The notes: generated by a model from the letters alone, not told the origin. Shown: positions 44,093 through 53,334, counted from the stretch's first letter. The stretch is 64,000 bases of DNA from Dyadobacter koreensis (GCF_900108855.1 NZ_FNXY01000008.1:112743-176742); one strand, 5' to 3'. Translations and numbers: made by a program.

Positions 44093-44803
44093 TTATGCTT
44101 TTTTCAAATTCTCAGCAACTTTATCCCAGTTTACAACATTCCAGAATGCTGCGATATAATCCGGGCGTTTATTTTGGTAGTGAAGGTAATAGGCATGTTC
44201 CCAGACGTCCAGCCCCAAAACGGGCGTTCCTTTAACTTCCGCAATATCCATTAAAGGGTTGTCCTGATTGGCAGTAGAGCTTATTTCTAATTTCCCGCCT
44301 TTCGCAGTTAACCACGCCCAGCCAGAGCCAAACCGAGTCGTTGCTGCTTTACCAAATGCCTCTTTAAATTTGTCGAAAGAACCAAACTGTGCATTTATAG
44401 CATCCGCAACCGCACCTTTTGGAGCAGCACCTTTTCCTGCACCTAACACTTCCCAGAAAAAAGTATGATTCCAGTGTCCGCCAGCGTTATTGCGTATCGC
44501 TGCCGGAGCCTTCCCTGCAACTTTAACTATTTCTTCAAGTGATTTTTTTTCATATTCAGTGCCCTTAATGGCGTCATTCAGATTTTTCACGTAAGCAGCA
44601 TGATGTTTGCCATAGTGAATTTCCATTGTCAGCTTATCGATACTTGGTTCTAATGCTCCGAAATCATACGGTAGGGGAGCCTGTTTAAAAGGGGCAGTTT
44701 CAAGTAATATTCCTGATGTAGTTTCCGCGAATGCATAATCAGCAATTGCACCAACAGCCAAAGTACTTCCGGCCAGGGTGCGCAAAAAATCTGTTCTATT
44801 CAT
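44093..44803 (-). CDS. Exported Fe/Mn superoxide dismutase
   Basis: A 236-residue enzyme with an N-terminal signal peptide (about 1-26, cleaved near AFA-E), so it acts in the periplasm. The metal ligands are His63 (EIHYGKHH), His113 (WNHTFFW), Asp199 and His203 (LDVWEHAY). Gly at the QHW position and Gln in STANQDNPL resemble Mn-type enzymes more than Fe-type, although metal use often differs in practice. It is 26 bases downstream of recR on the same strand; no shared role is expected. Confidence 0.93.
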   Translation of the reverse strand: MNRTDFLRTLAGSTLAVGAIADYAFAETTSGILLETAPFKQAPLPYDFGALEPSIDKLTMEIHYGKHHAAYVKNLNDAIKGTEYEKKSLEEIVKVAGKAPAAIRNNAGGHWNHTFFWEVLGAGKGAAPKGAVADAINAQFGSFDKFKEAFGKAATTRFGSGWAWLTAKGGKLEISSTANQDNPLMDIAEVKGTPVLGLDVWEHAYYLHYQNKRPDYIAAFWNVVNWDKVAENLKKA

Positions 44804-44829
44804 AATTCATATGATTTTTAAATAAACAA

Positions 44830-45444
44830 TCAATCGTAAGCCACCCGGCTGACGATACTGCGTCCAAGTGTTATTTCGTCAGCATATTCAAGATCTCCCC
44901 CGATCGGGATTCCCCGGGCGATTGTACTAACCTTGACTTCGCTAGGTTTTAGTTTCTTTTGTAAATAAAAAGCAGTCGTGTCACCTTCCATCGTTGGACT
45001 CAACGCCAGGATTATTTCCTGGACGCGCTCATCAGCAGGAGCTTCCTCAATTCTTTTCAGCAGAGAATCAATATTCAGATCCGACGGTCCGATCCCTTCA
45101 AGAGGCGAAATGATACCTCCTAAGACATGATACAAGCCCTTGAACTGACTCGTAGCTTCGATAGCCAAAACATCGCGTGTGTCCACGACTACACAAATAA
45201 TGGAGGTGTCTCTTTTTGGATTTTTACAGATGTTGCATAAAGCTTCATCGGAGATATTGTGGCATTTTACACAATAACAAGTCTGAGTGCGCATTTTCAA
45301 AAGCGCTTCCGAAAGTCCGCGGGTTTGTTGTTCATCACGTTTGAGCAGGTGTAAAGCCAAACGTAAGGCTGTTTTCTTACCGATTCCTGGAAGTCGGGAA
45401 ATTTCACTGACTGCATCCTCAATAAGACGGGACGGATAATTCAT
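44830..45444 (-). CDS. recR: Recombination mediator protein RecR
   Basis: A 204-residue DNA repair protein. It has the helix-hairpin-helix (SRLPGIGKKTALRLALHL), the four-Cys zinc finger (CYCVKCHN ... CNICKN) and a TOPRIM domain (VVVDTRDVLAIE, GGIISPLEGIGP). RecR forms a clamp that loads RecA with RecO and RecF. The ATG at 45444 is preferred to a longer frame starting at 45513, since the extra residues do not match RecR. Confidence 0.97.
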   Translation of the reverse strand: MNYPSRLIEDAVSEISRLPGIGKKTALRLALHLLKRDEQQTRGLSEALLKMRTQTCYCVKCHNISDEALCNICKNPKRDTSIICVVVDTRDVLAIEATSQFKGLYHVLGGIISPLEGIGPSDLNIDSLLKRIEEAPADERVQEIILALSPTMEGDTTAFYLQKKLKPSEVKVSTIARGIPIGGDLEYADEITLGRSIVSRVAYD

Positions 45445-45479
45445 GTGTAGAAATAAAGTAAGTAACCGGCGGTTTATGA

Positions 45480-45755
45480 TTAATGAATTTCTGCTGAAAT
45501 ACCTCTCCTGCAAATTTCATTCCTCATACCTGTCAGTTCATCAAATTCGCCCTCTTTCACGGAGCATTTACCTTTATAATGAATTATCAGCGTACATTGT
45601 TCAGCTTGCTCGCTTGTATGTTTGCAAACTTCTATTAAAGTATCTATAACCCAGTCAAATGTGTTAACGTCATCGTTATAAACCACCAGTTTCTTTATAT
45701 CGGTTTCTACCGTTTTTTCCAGAATTTCCGTTTCTGTATCTATAAGCACTTGCAT
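45480..45755 (-). CDS. clpS: ATP-dependent Clp protease adaptor ClpS
   Basis: A 91-residue adaptor that delivers N-end-rule substrates to ClpAP or its homologue. It has the VVYNDDVNTFDWVI segment, which holds the acidic residues that bind the N-terminal amine, and the CSVKEG turn. The ATG at 45755 is chosen; the reading frame can start upstream only at a TTG. A TAGATTTG box lies 26 bases upstream (45781-45788). It is followed by recR. Confidence 0.92.
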   Translation of the reverse strand: MQVLIDTETEILEKTVETDIKKLVVYNDDVNTFDWVIDTLIEVCKHTSEQAEQCTLIIHYKGKCSVKEGEFDELTGMRNEICRRGISAEIH

Positions 45756-45780
45756 AACAACCAAATTTCTGTTTGTTTAG

Positions 45781-45788
45781 CAAATCTA
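45781..45788 (-). promoter_or_regulatory. Candidate -7 box for clpS
   Basis: The minus strand reads TAGATTTG, an exact TAnnTTTG match, 26 bases before the clpS ATG. No TTG lies at the usual spacing. Confidence 0.35.
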
Positions 45789-45862
45789 ATCAAAAGTGGA
45801 GATTATTCGAAGCCTTTTATTACCTCTTTTAATATTCAAGTTTCCCTAAAACCTGCTGGTGA

Positions 45863-47320
45863 ATGAATCCCTATGTCTCTTTAATAATTCTTGTTGTCTA
45901 CTTTGCAATGCTCATTACGGTGTCTGTCTACACCTCACGCGGCGCGGATACCAATACATTTTTTACTGCTAATCGTCAGTCTCCCTGGTATTTAGTGGCT
46001 TTTGGTATGATCGGTACCTCCTTGTCTGGTGTTACATTTATATCCGTGCCCGGAGCGGTAGCTAACATACAATTTTCGTATTTCCAAGTTGTTATCGGTT
46101 ACATTTTGGGTTACCTGATTATCGGTACCGTGCTCATGCCGTTGTACTACCGACTTAACCTGATCTCCATTTATTCATATCTGGAACAGCGTTTTGGCTT
46201 TTGGTCTTATAAAACTGGATCGGCATTTTTTCTTTTGTCTCGTACTGTCGGCTCTGCCGTTCGTTTATATGTCGCCGCGCAGGTCCTGCAATTGGCTTTG
46301 TTTAAACCATTGGGTGTCCCTTTCGAAGTTGCAGTTGCCATTACAATTCTTTTGATCTGGATTTACACTTTCAAAGGTGGGGTAAAAACGATTATCGTTA
46401 CAGACACGCTGCAAACATTTTTCCTTATTACCGCAGTTATCCTAACCATTGTGCTGGTTTCTCAGGAACTCGATCTTCATGGGATTTCCGATGTGTGGAA
46501 TACAGTTCAGAACAGTGGCTACTCGAAAATTTTCTACTGGGAAATTAACGATTCCAAAAACTTCTGGAAACAATTTTTTGCAGGAGTCTTCATCGCGATT
46601 GTGATGACTGGGATGGATCAGGATCTGATGCAGAAGAATCTCACTTGCAAAAATATTGGGGAAGCGCAAAAGAATATGTTCTGGTTTACCGCAGTTTTGG
46701 TCGTTGTGAATTTCTTGTTTTTGTCGCTTGGTGCGTTACTTTACGTATATGCGTCAGCGAAAGGTATCCCGGTAACAGCCAGGACAGATGAATTTTATCC
46801 TATGCTAGCTTTGAACCACTTGGGTTTAGCTGTTGGGATCACGTTTTTACTGGGGATTACCGCTGCTACCTACGCGAGTTCCGATTCTGCACTGACAGCA
46901 CTAACAACTGCTTTTTGCATTGATTTTATGGAAATCGAGAAAAAACCCGAAGCAAAGCGTTCGAGTATCAAGTTCTGGGTGCATATCGGATTCTCCGTTT
47001 TGTTTTATATTGTAATCCTTATTTTCAACAGGATGAATAATAAGGAAGTCATTACGGCTATTTTTGACCTGGCGGGTTATACTTACGGGCCGTTGCTAGG
47101 GCTCTTTACTTTTGGATTATTCCTGAAACGGCCGGTTTTGGATCGGTGGGTCCCTTTAGTCTGCATTATTGCGCCGATTCTTACATACTATATAAACGAC
47201 CATTCTGAACAGTGGTTTAATGGTTATAAATTCGGATTTGAAAGATTGATCATCAATGGTCTGATCACCTTCATAGGGCTTTGGCTACTTACAGATTCGA
47301 AGGCAAAACGCCTTGCATAG
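45863..47320 (+). CDS. Sodium:solute symporter (SSS family)
   Basis: A 485-residue inner membrane carrier with about 13 helices. The SSS features are ADTNTFFTANRQSPWYLVAFGMIGTSLSG, GSAVRLYVAAQVL, YTFKGGVKTIIVTDTLQ and ATYASSDSALTALTTAFCIDF (the Na-site helix 8). The substrate may be a sugar, an amino acid or an anion; the sequence does not say. It ends at a strong hairpin. Confidence 0.93.
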   Translation: MNPYVSLIILVVYFAMLITVSVYTSRGADTNTFFTANRQSPWYLVAFGMIGTSLSGVTFISVPGAVANIQFSYFQVVIGYILGYLIIGTVLMPLYYRLNLISIYSYLEQRFGFWSYKTGSAFFLLSRTVGSAVRLYVAAQVLQLALFKPLGVPFEVAVAITILLIWIYTFKGGVKTIIVTDTLQTFFLITAVILTIVLVSQELDLHGISDVWNTVQNSGYSKIFYWEINDSKNFWKQFFAGVFIAIVMTGMDQDLMQKNLTCKNIGEAQKNMFWFTAVLVVVNFLFLSLGALLYVYASAKGIPVTARTDEFYPMLALNHLGLAVGITFLLGITAATYASSDSALTALTTAFCIDFMEIEKKPEAKRSSIKFWVHIGFSVLFYIVILIFNRMNNKEVITAIFDLAGYTYGPLLGLFTFGLFLKRPVLDRWVPLVCIIAPILTYYINDHSEQWFNGYKFGFERLIINGLITFIGLWLLTDSKAKRLA

Positions 47321-47325
47321 TTATC

Positions 47326-47364
47326 AACTGCAATTGCTCCTTGTTTTTGGAAGCAATTGCAGTT
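47326..47364 (+). terminator. Terminator after the symporter gene
   Basis: A 13-base perfect stem (AACTGCAATTGCT at 47326-47338 with AGCAATTGCAGTT at 47352-47364). Confidence 0.65.
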
Positions 47365-47410
47365 TAAATAAAGTCTCAAGCCTTTTAGGAGGCTTCCTTA
47401 TATTAGCCTG

Positions 47411-47899
47411 ATGGAAAATAACTTACTGAACACGAGGGATATCTTTGCCTATTTTCTGGTGGCGGCAACCGGCGCCCTGATCCAGCTGATTATTGGTACA
47501 CTGGCGCAAGACTGGTTTGCAATTACGTATGTTCAGTCTCTGACTTTGGGTTATTTAGTTGCGTCCGTAGCAGGTTTTTTTCTTACCAAAATTTTTGCCT
47601 TTAACACTAAAAACAAATCGAAGAGTCACCGGGAGATGGTGAAGTTCTCGTTAGTTACTGTATTGTCATTTTGTATCACGGTATATGGGTCAGATGCTTT
47701 GTATCAACTGACACTGCTGACAGTTGGGCAGTATAAAATAAGAATTCCGTTTTCGATAAAACTGGTGGATGTCAATAAATTATTCAGCCAGCTCGCCTGC
47801 ATGGGGATCAGTTTTTCAAGCAATTACATCCTGCATAAAAAATTTACTTTTCACGATACGGGTTTTTACGACAGATTGAAAAGTTTGCTTAGCAAATGA
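47411..47899 (+). CDS. GtrA-like membrane protein
   Basis: A 162-residue protein with four membrane helices and the GtrA pattern: FAYFLVAATGALIQLI at the start, YLVASVAGFFLTKIFAF in the middle and SFSSNYILHKKFTF near the end. GtrA-type proteins are thought to flip polyprenyl-linked sugars across the inner membrane. It lies 91 bases after the symporter gene, with a terminator between, so it is probably a separate unit. Confidence 0.85.
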   Translation: MENNLLNTRDIFAYFLVAATGALIQLIIGTLAQDWFAITYVQSLTLGYLVASVAGFFLTKIFAFNTKNKSKSHREMVKFSLVTVLSFCITVYGSDALYQLTLLTVGQYKIRIPFSIKLVDVNKLFSQLACMGISFSSNYILHKKFTFHDTGFYDRLKSLLSK

Positions 47900-48169
47900 T
47901 TTTTTTATCGTCGTGCGCAAGAATTGAGCCTTGCCAATTTTATGTATCTGTTATCTGTGCCGCTTCCTTCCAAGTTGACTAATCTTCTCTTTAATAGTAA
48001 CTTTTAGTAGTTAAAATAAGCATTTTTTATCTTGTTTGAATTCTATAATTATTGTAACTTTCTTTCTGTGATCGGTGATTTATTTTACAAAATTTATAAA
48101 AAGTTGAATAGCAAATGAAGCGTATCAGAGAACCGTAGCTTAAATATTAACAATTTAAATTTCAAGACT

Positions 48170-48748
48170 ATGAAAGCAATATCATTAGTTCTAATTGGCA
48201 GTTTATTTTGCTTTGGGTGTTCGAAAGATCCCAAAGAAGATGAGGCTGCAAAAGCTGCAAATCTTGAGAATGAAAAAAAAGCGATCAACGCGACTATTGA
48301 AAAAGAAACTCAGTCCTTTTTCGCCAGAGATTACGAAGCATGGAAATCCAATTATGCCCAAACGGATTATGCGTTTCAGGCATGGAGTAACGACGACGGT
48401 ACGTTTGATTCCAATGTAGGTTGGACGGATATTAACAAACAGATCGGACGATATATATCCGAGAATCCCGAGCCGCTGTCAAGTCACCCCAAAGTAGAGC
48501 GGAAGAATATGATGTATAAGTTTTATGGCGACAACGTTGCTTACCTCACCTGGGACCAATTCAACAGTGATAAACCGGAGAAGAATTTTCACCACAGCAA
48601 GGAAGTCAGACTTATGGAAAAGATTGACGGGCAGTGGAAAATTGTCTGCGTTTCTGCTTTTTGGGACTACAAAAATCTAATCCCGGCAAGCAGATTACCT
48701 ATGATCCAGAAAATTGCAAATGAGAGCAGAGGCAAGAACAAGATTTAA
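48170..48748 (+). CDS. Lipoprotein with SnoaL/NTF2-like domain
   Basis: A 192-residue lipoprotein (lipobox FCFGC, Cys17). The body fits the NTF2-like cone fold: an N-terminal charged helix, FFARDYEAWKSNYA, DDGTFDSNVGWTDI, then alternating strands ending in KIDGQWKIVCVSAFW. This fold binds small ligands or has been adapted as hydrolases. The ligand is not evident. It stands alone. Confidence 0.75.
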   Translation: MKAISLVLIGSLFCFGCSKDPKEDEAAKAANLENEKKAINATIEKETQSFFARDYEAWKSNYAQTDYAFQAWSNDDGTFDSNVGWTDINKQIGRYISENPEPLSSHPKVERKNMMYKFYGDNVAYLTWDQFNSDKPEKNFHHSKEVRLMEKIDGQWKIVCVSAFWDYKNLIPASRLPMIQKIANESRGKNKI

Positions 48749-48888
48749 GAGTACGACATACGATAAAAAATGTTCGTTATCGGAAAATTTTGTTCGGTTA
48801 TGAACAGTTATTTGACGAACGTTGAGTGACTTATTTGGTTCTGAATATTGATTAAATAATTGATAATCAGAAGATTGTTGTTGGCGTA

Positions 48889-48918
48889 TTGCGGTCTGGC
48901 ACAACGAAATTAAATTTG
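48889..48918 (+). promoter_or_regulatory. Bacteroidota-type promoter for the small secreted protein at 48988
   Basis: TTG at 48889-48891, 19 bases, then TAAATTTG at 48911-48918, an exact fit to TTG-N19-TAnnTTTG. The ATG is 70 bases further on. It is the best promoter match in the window. Confidence 0.65.
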
Positions 48919-48987
48919 GCATAAGTATTTTTAGTATAGAATCAACCATGCGATAGGGCATGGCAAAAATCTCTAAAATAATTAGCC

Positions 48988-49386
48988 ATGAAAGTTAAAT
49001 CAATCTCCAAATTAGTTCTGTCTCTGACGTTAGCTCTGTCAACTTTATCTTTCACGTATGCAAAAGAGGAAGGAACAGAAAAAAAAGAAACGAAAGCTAC
49101 CGCAGCGTTCGGTGCCTCGCTCTACAAAGTTGCGAACACCAGTAAAGTAAAACTTGCTATTGATAAAATTCCTGACGCAAATGTGAACATCGTTCTGCGT
49201 GACAATTTTGGAAAAATTATCTATCACGAAGTATTGAGAAAAAATAGCGATGGTCTTTATCGCAGAGTATTTGATATGGAAGGTATGAACGAAGGAACTT
49301 ACTATTTCGTTTTGATGGGAAAAAATACAAAGGTCACCAAAACGGTGGAAATCTCATCTACTACGAGTAAGCTGATTGTTTTGTAA
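48988..49386 (+). CDS. Small secreted protein with T9SS-CTD-like beta domain
   Basis: A 132-residue protein with a signal peptide (about 1-25, cleaved near TYA-K). The mature part is beta-rich and resembles the T9SS sorting-domain fold in reduced form: VNIVLRDNFGKIIYHEVL, LYRRVFDMEGMNEGTYYFVLMG and a VTKTVEI end. Such free-standing copies recur in Cytophagales and may be secreted as whole units. A good promoter and a terminator flank it. Confidence 0.65.
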   Translation: MKVKSISKLVLSLTLALSTLSFTYAKEEGTEKKETKATAAFGASLYKVANTSKVKLAIDKIPDANVNIVLRDNFGKIIYHEVLRKNSDGLYRRVFDMEGMNEGTYYFVLMGKNTKVTKTVEISSTTSKLIVL

Positions 49387-49408
49387 AAGAATTTTCACCC
49401 TGAACAAA

Positions 49409-49442
49409 AAACGTCGCTGCCAGAATCCTGACAGCGACGTTT
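49409..49442. terminator. Terminator between the small secreted protein and atl genes
   Basis: An 11-base stem (AAACGTCGCTG at 49409-49419 with CAGCGACGTTT at 49432-49442), A-rich on the left and T-rich on the right. Confidence 0.85.
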
Positions 49443-49458
49443 CGTTTATATCTGTGCG

Positions 49459-49824
49459 TTAAAGCAATTCCTTTTCCGGATCCCAAAATGTTTTTTGCCA
49501 ATTCTGGACTACGTCATTTTTCACATCTACTCCTTCGCTTTCCAGTCGTTCCTGCATCGCCGTCGGTGTTTCGAAAAGATGTTTTGCACTTAACAACCCG
49601 TTTCGGTTAACAACGCGGTGAGCTGGTACATTATGCTGGGTGTAACTGTTTCCCATAGCCCAGCCGACCATCCTTGCGCCTCTTTTGGAACCGAGATAAG
49701 CCGCAATTGCTCCATACGATGTTACGCGTCCGGGTGGAATAAGCCTGACTACATCGTACACATTGTCAAAAAAGTCATTCTTAGGATTTGGCTCCCGAAT
49801 TTTTTCTGGCTTCTTTGCGCTCAT
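49459..49824 (-). CDS. Alkyltransferase-like (Atl) DNA-binding protein
   Basis: A 121-residue protein with the DNA-binding fold of O6-alkylguanine transferases: PPGRVTSYGAIAAYLG, RMVGWAMGNS and PAHRVVNRNG. In the active enzymes the last motif is PCHRV; here Ala68 replaces the reactive Cys, so no alkyl transfer is possible. Such Atl proteins recognise alkylated bases and pass them to nucleotide excision repair. The gene overlaps the upstream DUF3109 gene by 44 bases. Confidence 0.92.
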   Translation of the reverse strand: MSAKKPEKIREPNPKNDFFDNVYDVVRLIPPGRVTSYGAIAAYLGSKRGARMVGWAMGNSYTQHNVPAHRVVNRNGLLSAKHLFETPTAMQERLESEGVDVKNDVVQNWQKTFWDPEKELL

Positions 49825-50377
49825 CTATTTCTCTTGTTAACTCATTATACCATTTGACTCCATAAGCACGGAGTAATGGTTCTTTAAGAAATTGATAAAG
49901 TGGAACTCCCAGTTCTTGTCCGAAACTGCACGCCGGGCTACAAATCTCCCAACGATCGTAATTCAGGGCATGATACTGTTCGTATTTCGTTACCCTTATC
50001 GGATACAAATGACAGGAAATCGGTTTTTTATAATCAATTTTTCCGTCGTTGTATGCCTGCTCAATTCCACATTTCAGAATTTTTCGCTCGTCATAAATAG
50101 CATATACACACTCCTTTCCGTCGATCACCGGAGTTACATAATCTCCGTCGAAATCGGTTGTGTATGTACCTTCCTCTGCGATAACTTTTTTTCCTGCCTC
50201 TGTCAGATAAGGCTCAACCTGGCTGTAAATCCGATCGAGAATTTCCAGCTCTTCCGGATCCAGGGGAGCGCCCGAATCACCTTCCACACAGCATGCACCC
50301 TTGCATTTGTCTATGTTGCAGACAAACAACTGGTCCTCAATATCATCGCTGATGCATGTATTATCAATAAGTATCAC
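49781..50377 (-). CDS. DUF3109 family cysteine-rich protein
   Basis: A 198-residue protein with the DUF3109 pattern: CNIDKCKGACCVEGDSGAPL at about 20-40 and KKPISCHLYPIRV near 120, followed by ICSPACSFG. The arranged Cys residues probably bind a metal ion, by analogy with the related YkgJ-type clusters. The function is unknown. Its 3' end overlaps the atl gene by 44 bases in another frame, so the two are linked at translation. Confidence 0.85.
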   Translation of the reverse strand: MILIDNTCISDDIEDQLFVCNIDKCKGACCVEGDSGAPLDPEELEILDRIYSQVEPYLTEAGKKVIAEEGTYTTDFDGDYVTPVIDGKECVYAIYDERKILKCGIEQAYNDGKIDYKKPISCHLYPIRVTKYEQYHALNYDRWEICSPACSFGQELGVPLYQFLKEPLLRAYGVKWYNELTREIDERKEARKNSGAKS

Positions 50378-50392
50378 AGTAATTTTTTTGTT

Positions 50393-52618
50393 TTATGGTA
50401 TTTTCAACTTTTGTCCAACCTTAACAGTGTTGCCGGAAAGTTTGTTCAGTTTCTGAATTTCATCAACGCTAACCTGATAATTTTGTGAAATTCGGAAAAG
50501 TGTTTCGCCGGCAGCGACAGTATGTGTTCTGGGCCCGGATGTATTTGTAGATTTTGTAACATCCGATCCAGACTTAGAACTTGAAGCAACGCCGGATGCT
50601 TTTTTAACAATTAATTTTTGTCCGACACTCAATTTTACAACATCGTCAAGATTATTAAGCGCAAGCAATTCTTTTACTGTAAGATTATTTAGCCTTGAAA
50701 TGCTGTAAAACGTTTGTCCTGCTTCAACGGTATGAAATACATTCGTTTCTCGTGCCGAAGTAACAGCTGGTTTTTCTTTCACCGGAGGTAATGGGTTATC
50801 AAATGCCGCAGGCTGGGTATTGGCAGGTATCCTGGAAGCATTTTCAGATGGCGTCGAAAATAAATCAGCGTCAGCAGATCTTCTCGCAACAGGTTTTTGA
50901 GCCGGTTTAGCAGCAGGCTTCGCAGTGGGTGCTTTGGGTTCATCAGCTGGTTTGAAAGAGCCATCACTGCCATCCTGGGTAATAATGACCACGCGGTCAT
51001 TTGTGTTAGATGATGGCGTGGAAGCTACGACAGGAACATCGACTGTTGATACAGGAGTACTGCTCGCGGGAGCAGCCGGAGTTACACCTGGCTGAAATGC
51101 CTGATTTTCTTTTGCAATACTGCTCTGACCTTTATCAACCAATACAGGCGTATATTTCTTACGCCCAGCCGCATTAGCAGGAATATCATTGGTTGCAGAC
51201 GGCTGAGTTTTCGCTGGCGCGGATGCAATCGCAGGCTCAGTAACTTTGTCCTCAGGTTTCTGTTTGATAACTTCAATAGGCTGGTTTTTCGGGCGTTTTT
51301 TGTTCAACCAAACTACCTGACCTGTCTGTATCGGATACGTTTTGCTGATCGTCCGGTTGTATTTCAAAAGGTTTACCAGACGCAAGCCGTATTGCTGCGA
51401 AATACTCTGCCAGGAATCTCCGGTTTTGGCAGTGTGAAATGGAGTGGCGGCTTTTTTATTTTTCTTTGCCAGATAATAGATATTTCCCGGAATTACAGGC
51501 ATATCAACGGTCAAATCGTTAAATCTTCTGAATTTTGCCGGCCTCAGTTTACCTGCGCTCGCAAGTGATTTATCGGTATCCCCGGCGCGTGCTTCTATAC
51601 CTGGCAGTCCGTTGATCTCGAAAAATGAATAACCACCTTTGTCATTAGATGGTGTTCCGGATTTTTTCAGGCTAGGAAATCCAGTTGCATCAGCGGTAGA
51701 ACCTGTTGAAGCAAGTGTTGACGTAGTTTCGGCAGGCTGAGTTTGCTCCGGTAAAGATAGTTTCGATCGAACGAAAGCTACCTGATTAGTTGTAACCGGC
51801 ACCGTTAATAAATATTCTCTGTCAGTAGGGATTTTATTATCGCTTACCCAACGATTGTAACTTTTTAAATCGCCTTCTGAAATTTCAAGATATTTTGCAA
51901 TTTCTGCAAATGTCTTACCTTTTCCATATTCAGACTCGATGAGTACCATATTGTTACTCGTGCGGTACCGGTCGAGGCCTGCTTCGAGCGCAATTTTATG
52001 TGCAAAAAAACGAAGCATATAACGATCCGTTTTTCCAGTCAAAACAACTTCACGCGCATATGCCCAGTTGGCTGGAACAAGTTTTTTCACGCCGCCAACT
52101 CCCTGATAGTATGAATATAAAGCTGATACCCAGTTATTAAGCTGTTGGTTATTTTTTTTCAGATACCATGCAGCGGCGTGCGTTGATGAGCTGATATTTT
52201 TTCTTTCATCTATGTCCTTATCAACTCTCAAATTTAATTCAATCGCTGTTTCCGGTTTGAATTGCCAAAACCCGACGGCGTTTGAACTTGAAACAACATC
52301 TGGTTTGAATGAGCTTTCCTGAACTGCCAAATATTTAAAATCGATAGGAACTTCTTCGTCCATCAATATGCTTTCAACGATAGGGAAATATAATATCGCC
52401 CTGTCAAGTTTTTCTTCCCAGAATTTTTTGTTTGACATCAGACTTCTGATATCCTCTTCGATCAGATTTTGAGCATTGCGGTCAAATTTTACGGTTATTC
52501 CACCAAATAAGACGCTGGGTGGAATCTCAGGACTTTGCGCTTTTGCCAGATTTACCTGAACAAAAATCAAGAGTATAAGTGTGGTCAGTTTAAAGTATGC
52601 GCTATGAATTCTGTTCAT
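50393..52618 (-). CDS. Lytic transglycosylase with C-terminal LysM domains
   Basis: A 741-residue exported protein (signal about 1-27). The SLT (GH23-type) domain at about 70-200 carries the catalytic Glu in QESSFKP (E101) and the NAVGFWQF segment. Later there are a LysM-like stretch (FAEIAKYLEISEGDL, near 255) and three clear LysM domains (near 390-440, 630-675 and 700-741) joined by low-complexity Ala/Pro/Thr linkers. It cleaves glycan strands of peptidoglycan, and the LysM repeats hold it on the wall. It is similar to MltD in layout. Confidence 0.9.
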   Translation of the reverse strand: MNRIHSAYFKLTTLILLIFVQVNLAKAQSPEIPPSVLFGGITVKFDRNAQNLIEEDIRSLMSNKKFWEEKLDRAILYFPIVESILMDEEVPIDFKYLAVQESSFKPDVVSSSNAVGFWQFKPETAIELNLRVDKDIDERKNISSSTHAAAWYLKKNNQQLNNWVSALYSYYQGVGGVKKLVPANWAYAREVVLTGKTDRYMLRFFAHKIALEAGLDRYRTSNNMVLIESEYGKGKTFAEIAKYLEISEGDLKSYNRWVSDNKIPTDREYLLTVPVTTNQVAFVRSKLSLPEQTQPAETTSTLASTGSTADATGFPSLKKSGTPSNDKGGYSFFEINGLPGIEARAGDTDKSLASAGKLRPAKFRRFNDLTVDMPVIPGNIYYLAKKNKKAATPFHTAKTGDSWQSISQQYGLRLVNLLKYNRTISKTYPIQTGQVVWLNKKRPKNQPIEVIKQKPEDKVTEPAIASAPAKTQPSATNDIPANAAGRKKYTPVLVDKGQSSIAKENQAFQPGVTPAAPASSTPVSTVDVPVVASTPSSNTNDRVVIITQDGSDGSFKPADEPKAPTAKPAAKPAQKPVARRSADADLFSTPSENASRIPANTQPAAFDNPLPPVKEKPAVTSARETNVFHTVEAGQTFYSISRLNNLTVKELLALNNLDDVVKLSVGQKLIVKKASGVASSSKSGSDVTKSTNTSGPRTHTVAAGETLFRISQNYQVSVDEIQKLNKLSGNTVKVGQKLKIP

Positions 52619-52653
52619 AAAAAGTGAAAGCTTGGCTTGTTTGATGTTGTGAA

Positions 52654-53298
52654 TTACAGTTTTTGAAGAATCATGAGTCCGTCACGGATTGGTAATAAAA
52701 TATTAGATACACGATTATCTTCCTGTACCATTTTGTTGAAATCCATTAACGCCTGAGTATCCTTGTCAATTTTTTTTAATTCTTTATCGAAGACCTTGCC
52801 GCTCCACAGCACATTGTCTGCAAGAATAAACCCACCCGGTCTCACTTTGTCAAGACAAAGGTTGAAGTACGAAATGTAGTTAATTTTATCCGCATCCATA
52901 AATACAAGGTCAAAAGTATGGTCGAGGGTAGGGATAATTTCAACCGCATTTCCAATGATGTAATCAATCTGATTAGCAAAATCAGACTTGTCAATATAAC
53001 GTCGTGTCAGCGTTTCGAGCTCTTCATTAATATCGATAGTAATCAGGTTCCCATCTTTTGATAACCCTTCACAAAGACAAAGCGCGGAGTAGCCTGTATA
53101 AGTGCCGATCTCTAAAATTTTTTCAGGGCGTATCATCCTGGAAATCATGGATAAAAAACGGCCTTGCAGATGCCCGGAAAGCATACGTGGATTGAGTACG
53201 TTCGCGTGCGTCTCTCTGTTTAGAGATTTGAGCAATTCGTTTTCATTCTCTGTATGAGTTTCGGAATATGCTTCTATTTCCTCAGCCAGAAACTTCAT
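52654..53298 (-). CDS. Class I SAM-dependent O-methyltransferase
   Basis: A 214-residue enzyme of the catechol-O-methyltransferase type. Motif I is ILEIGTYTGYSALC, with the acid loop TIDINEE and the metal-binding LVFMDADKINY. Family members methylate catechol hydroxyls or, in bacteria, other small or RNA substrates with a divalent metal; the target here is not known. It lies between the lytic transglycosylase gene and a hairpin that closes the rfb genes. Confidence 0.9.
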   Translation of the reverse strand: MKFLAEEIEAYSETHTENENELLKSLNRETHANVLNPRMLSGHLQGRFLSMISRMIRPEKILEIGTYTGYSALCLCEGLSKDGNLITIDINEELETLTRRYIDKSDFANQIDYIIGNAVEIIPTLDHTFDLVFMDADKINYISYFNLCLDKVRPGGFILADNVLWSGKVFDKELKKIDKDTQALMDFNKMVQEDNRVSNILLPIRDGLMILQKL

Positions 53299-53334
53299 TT
53301 TTTGAATGAGCTTTTTTAGTATTATGAACGATAA

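Noticed and set aside
44093-44803. A Tat signal on the exported superoxide dismutase
   Set aside because: The start has one Arg before the hydrophobic core and lacks the twin-Arg pair, so a Sec signal is more likely.
7534-48169. tRNA or rRNA genes in the intergenic gaps
   Set aside because: No cloverleaf arms or TTCGA-type T-loop motifs were found in the larger gaps on reading both strands; a tool search could still find a degenerate one.
48749-48987. A stable hairpin or small RNA near GTTCGT/ACGAAC in the gap after the SnoaL-like gene
   Set aside because: The arms are only five or six bases, the loop is long, and no terminator or promoter defines a transcript.
49892-50488. A 198-residue plus-strand frame opposite the DUF3109 gene
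   Set aside because: It is antisense to DUF3109, whose Cys motifs are conserved and family-like, so this frame is a shadow.
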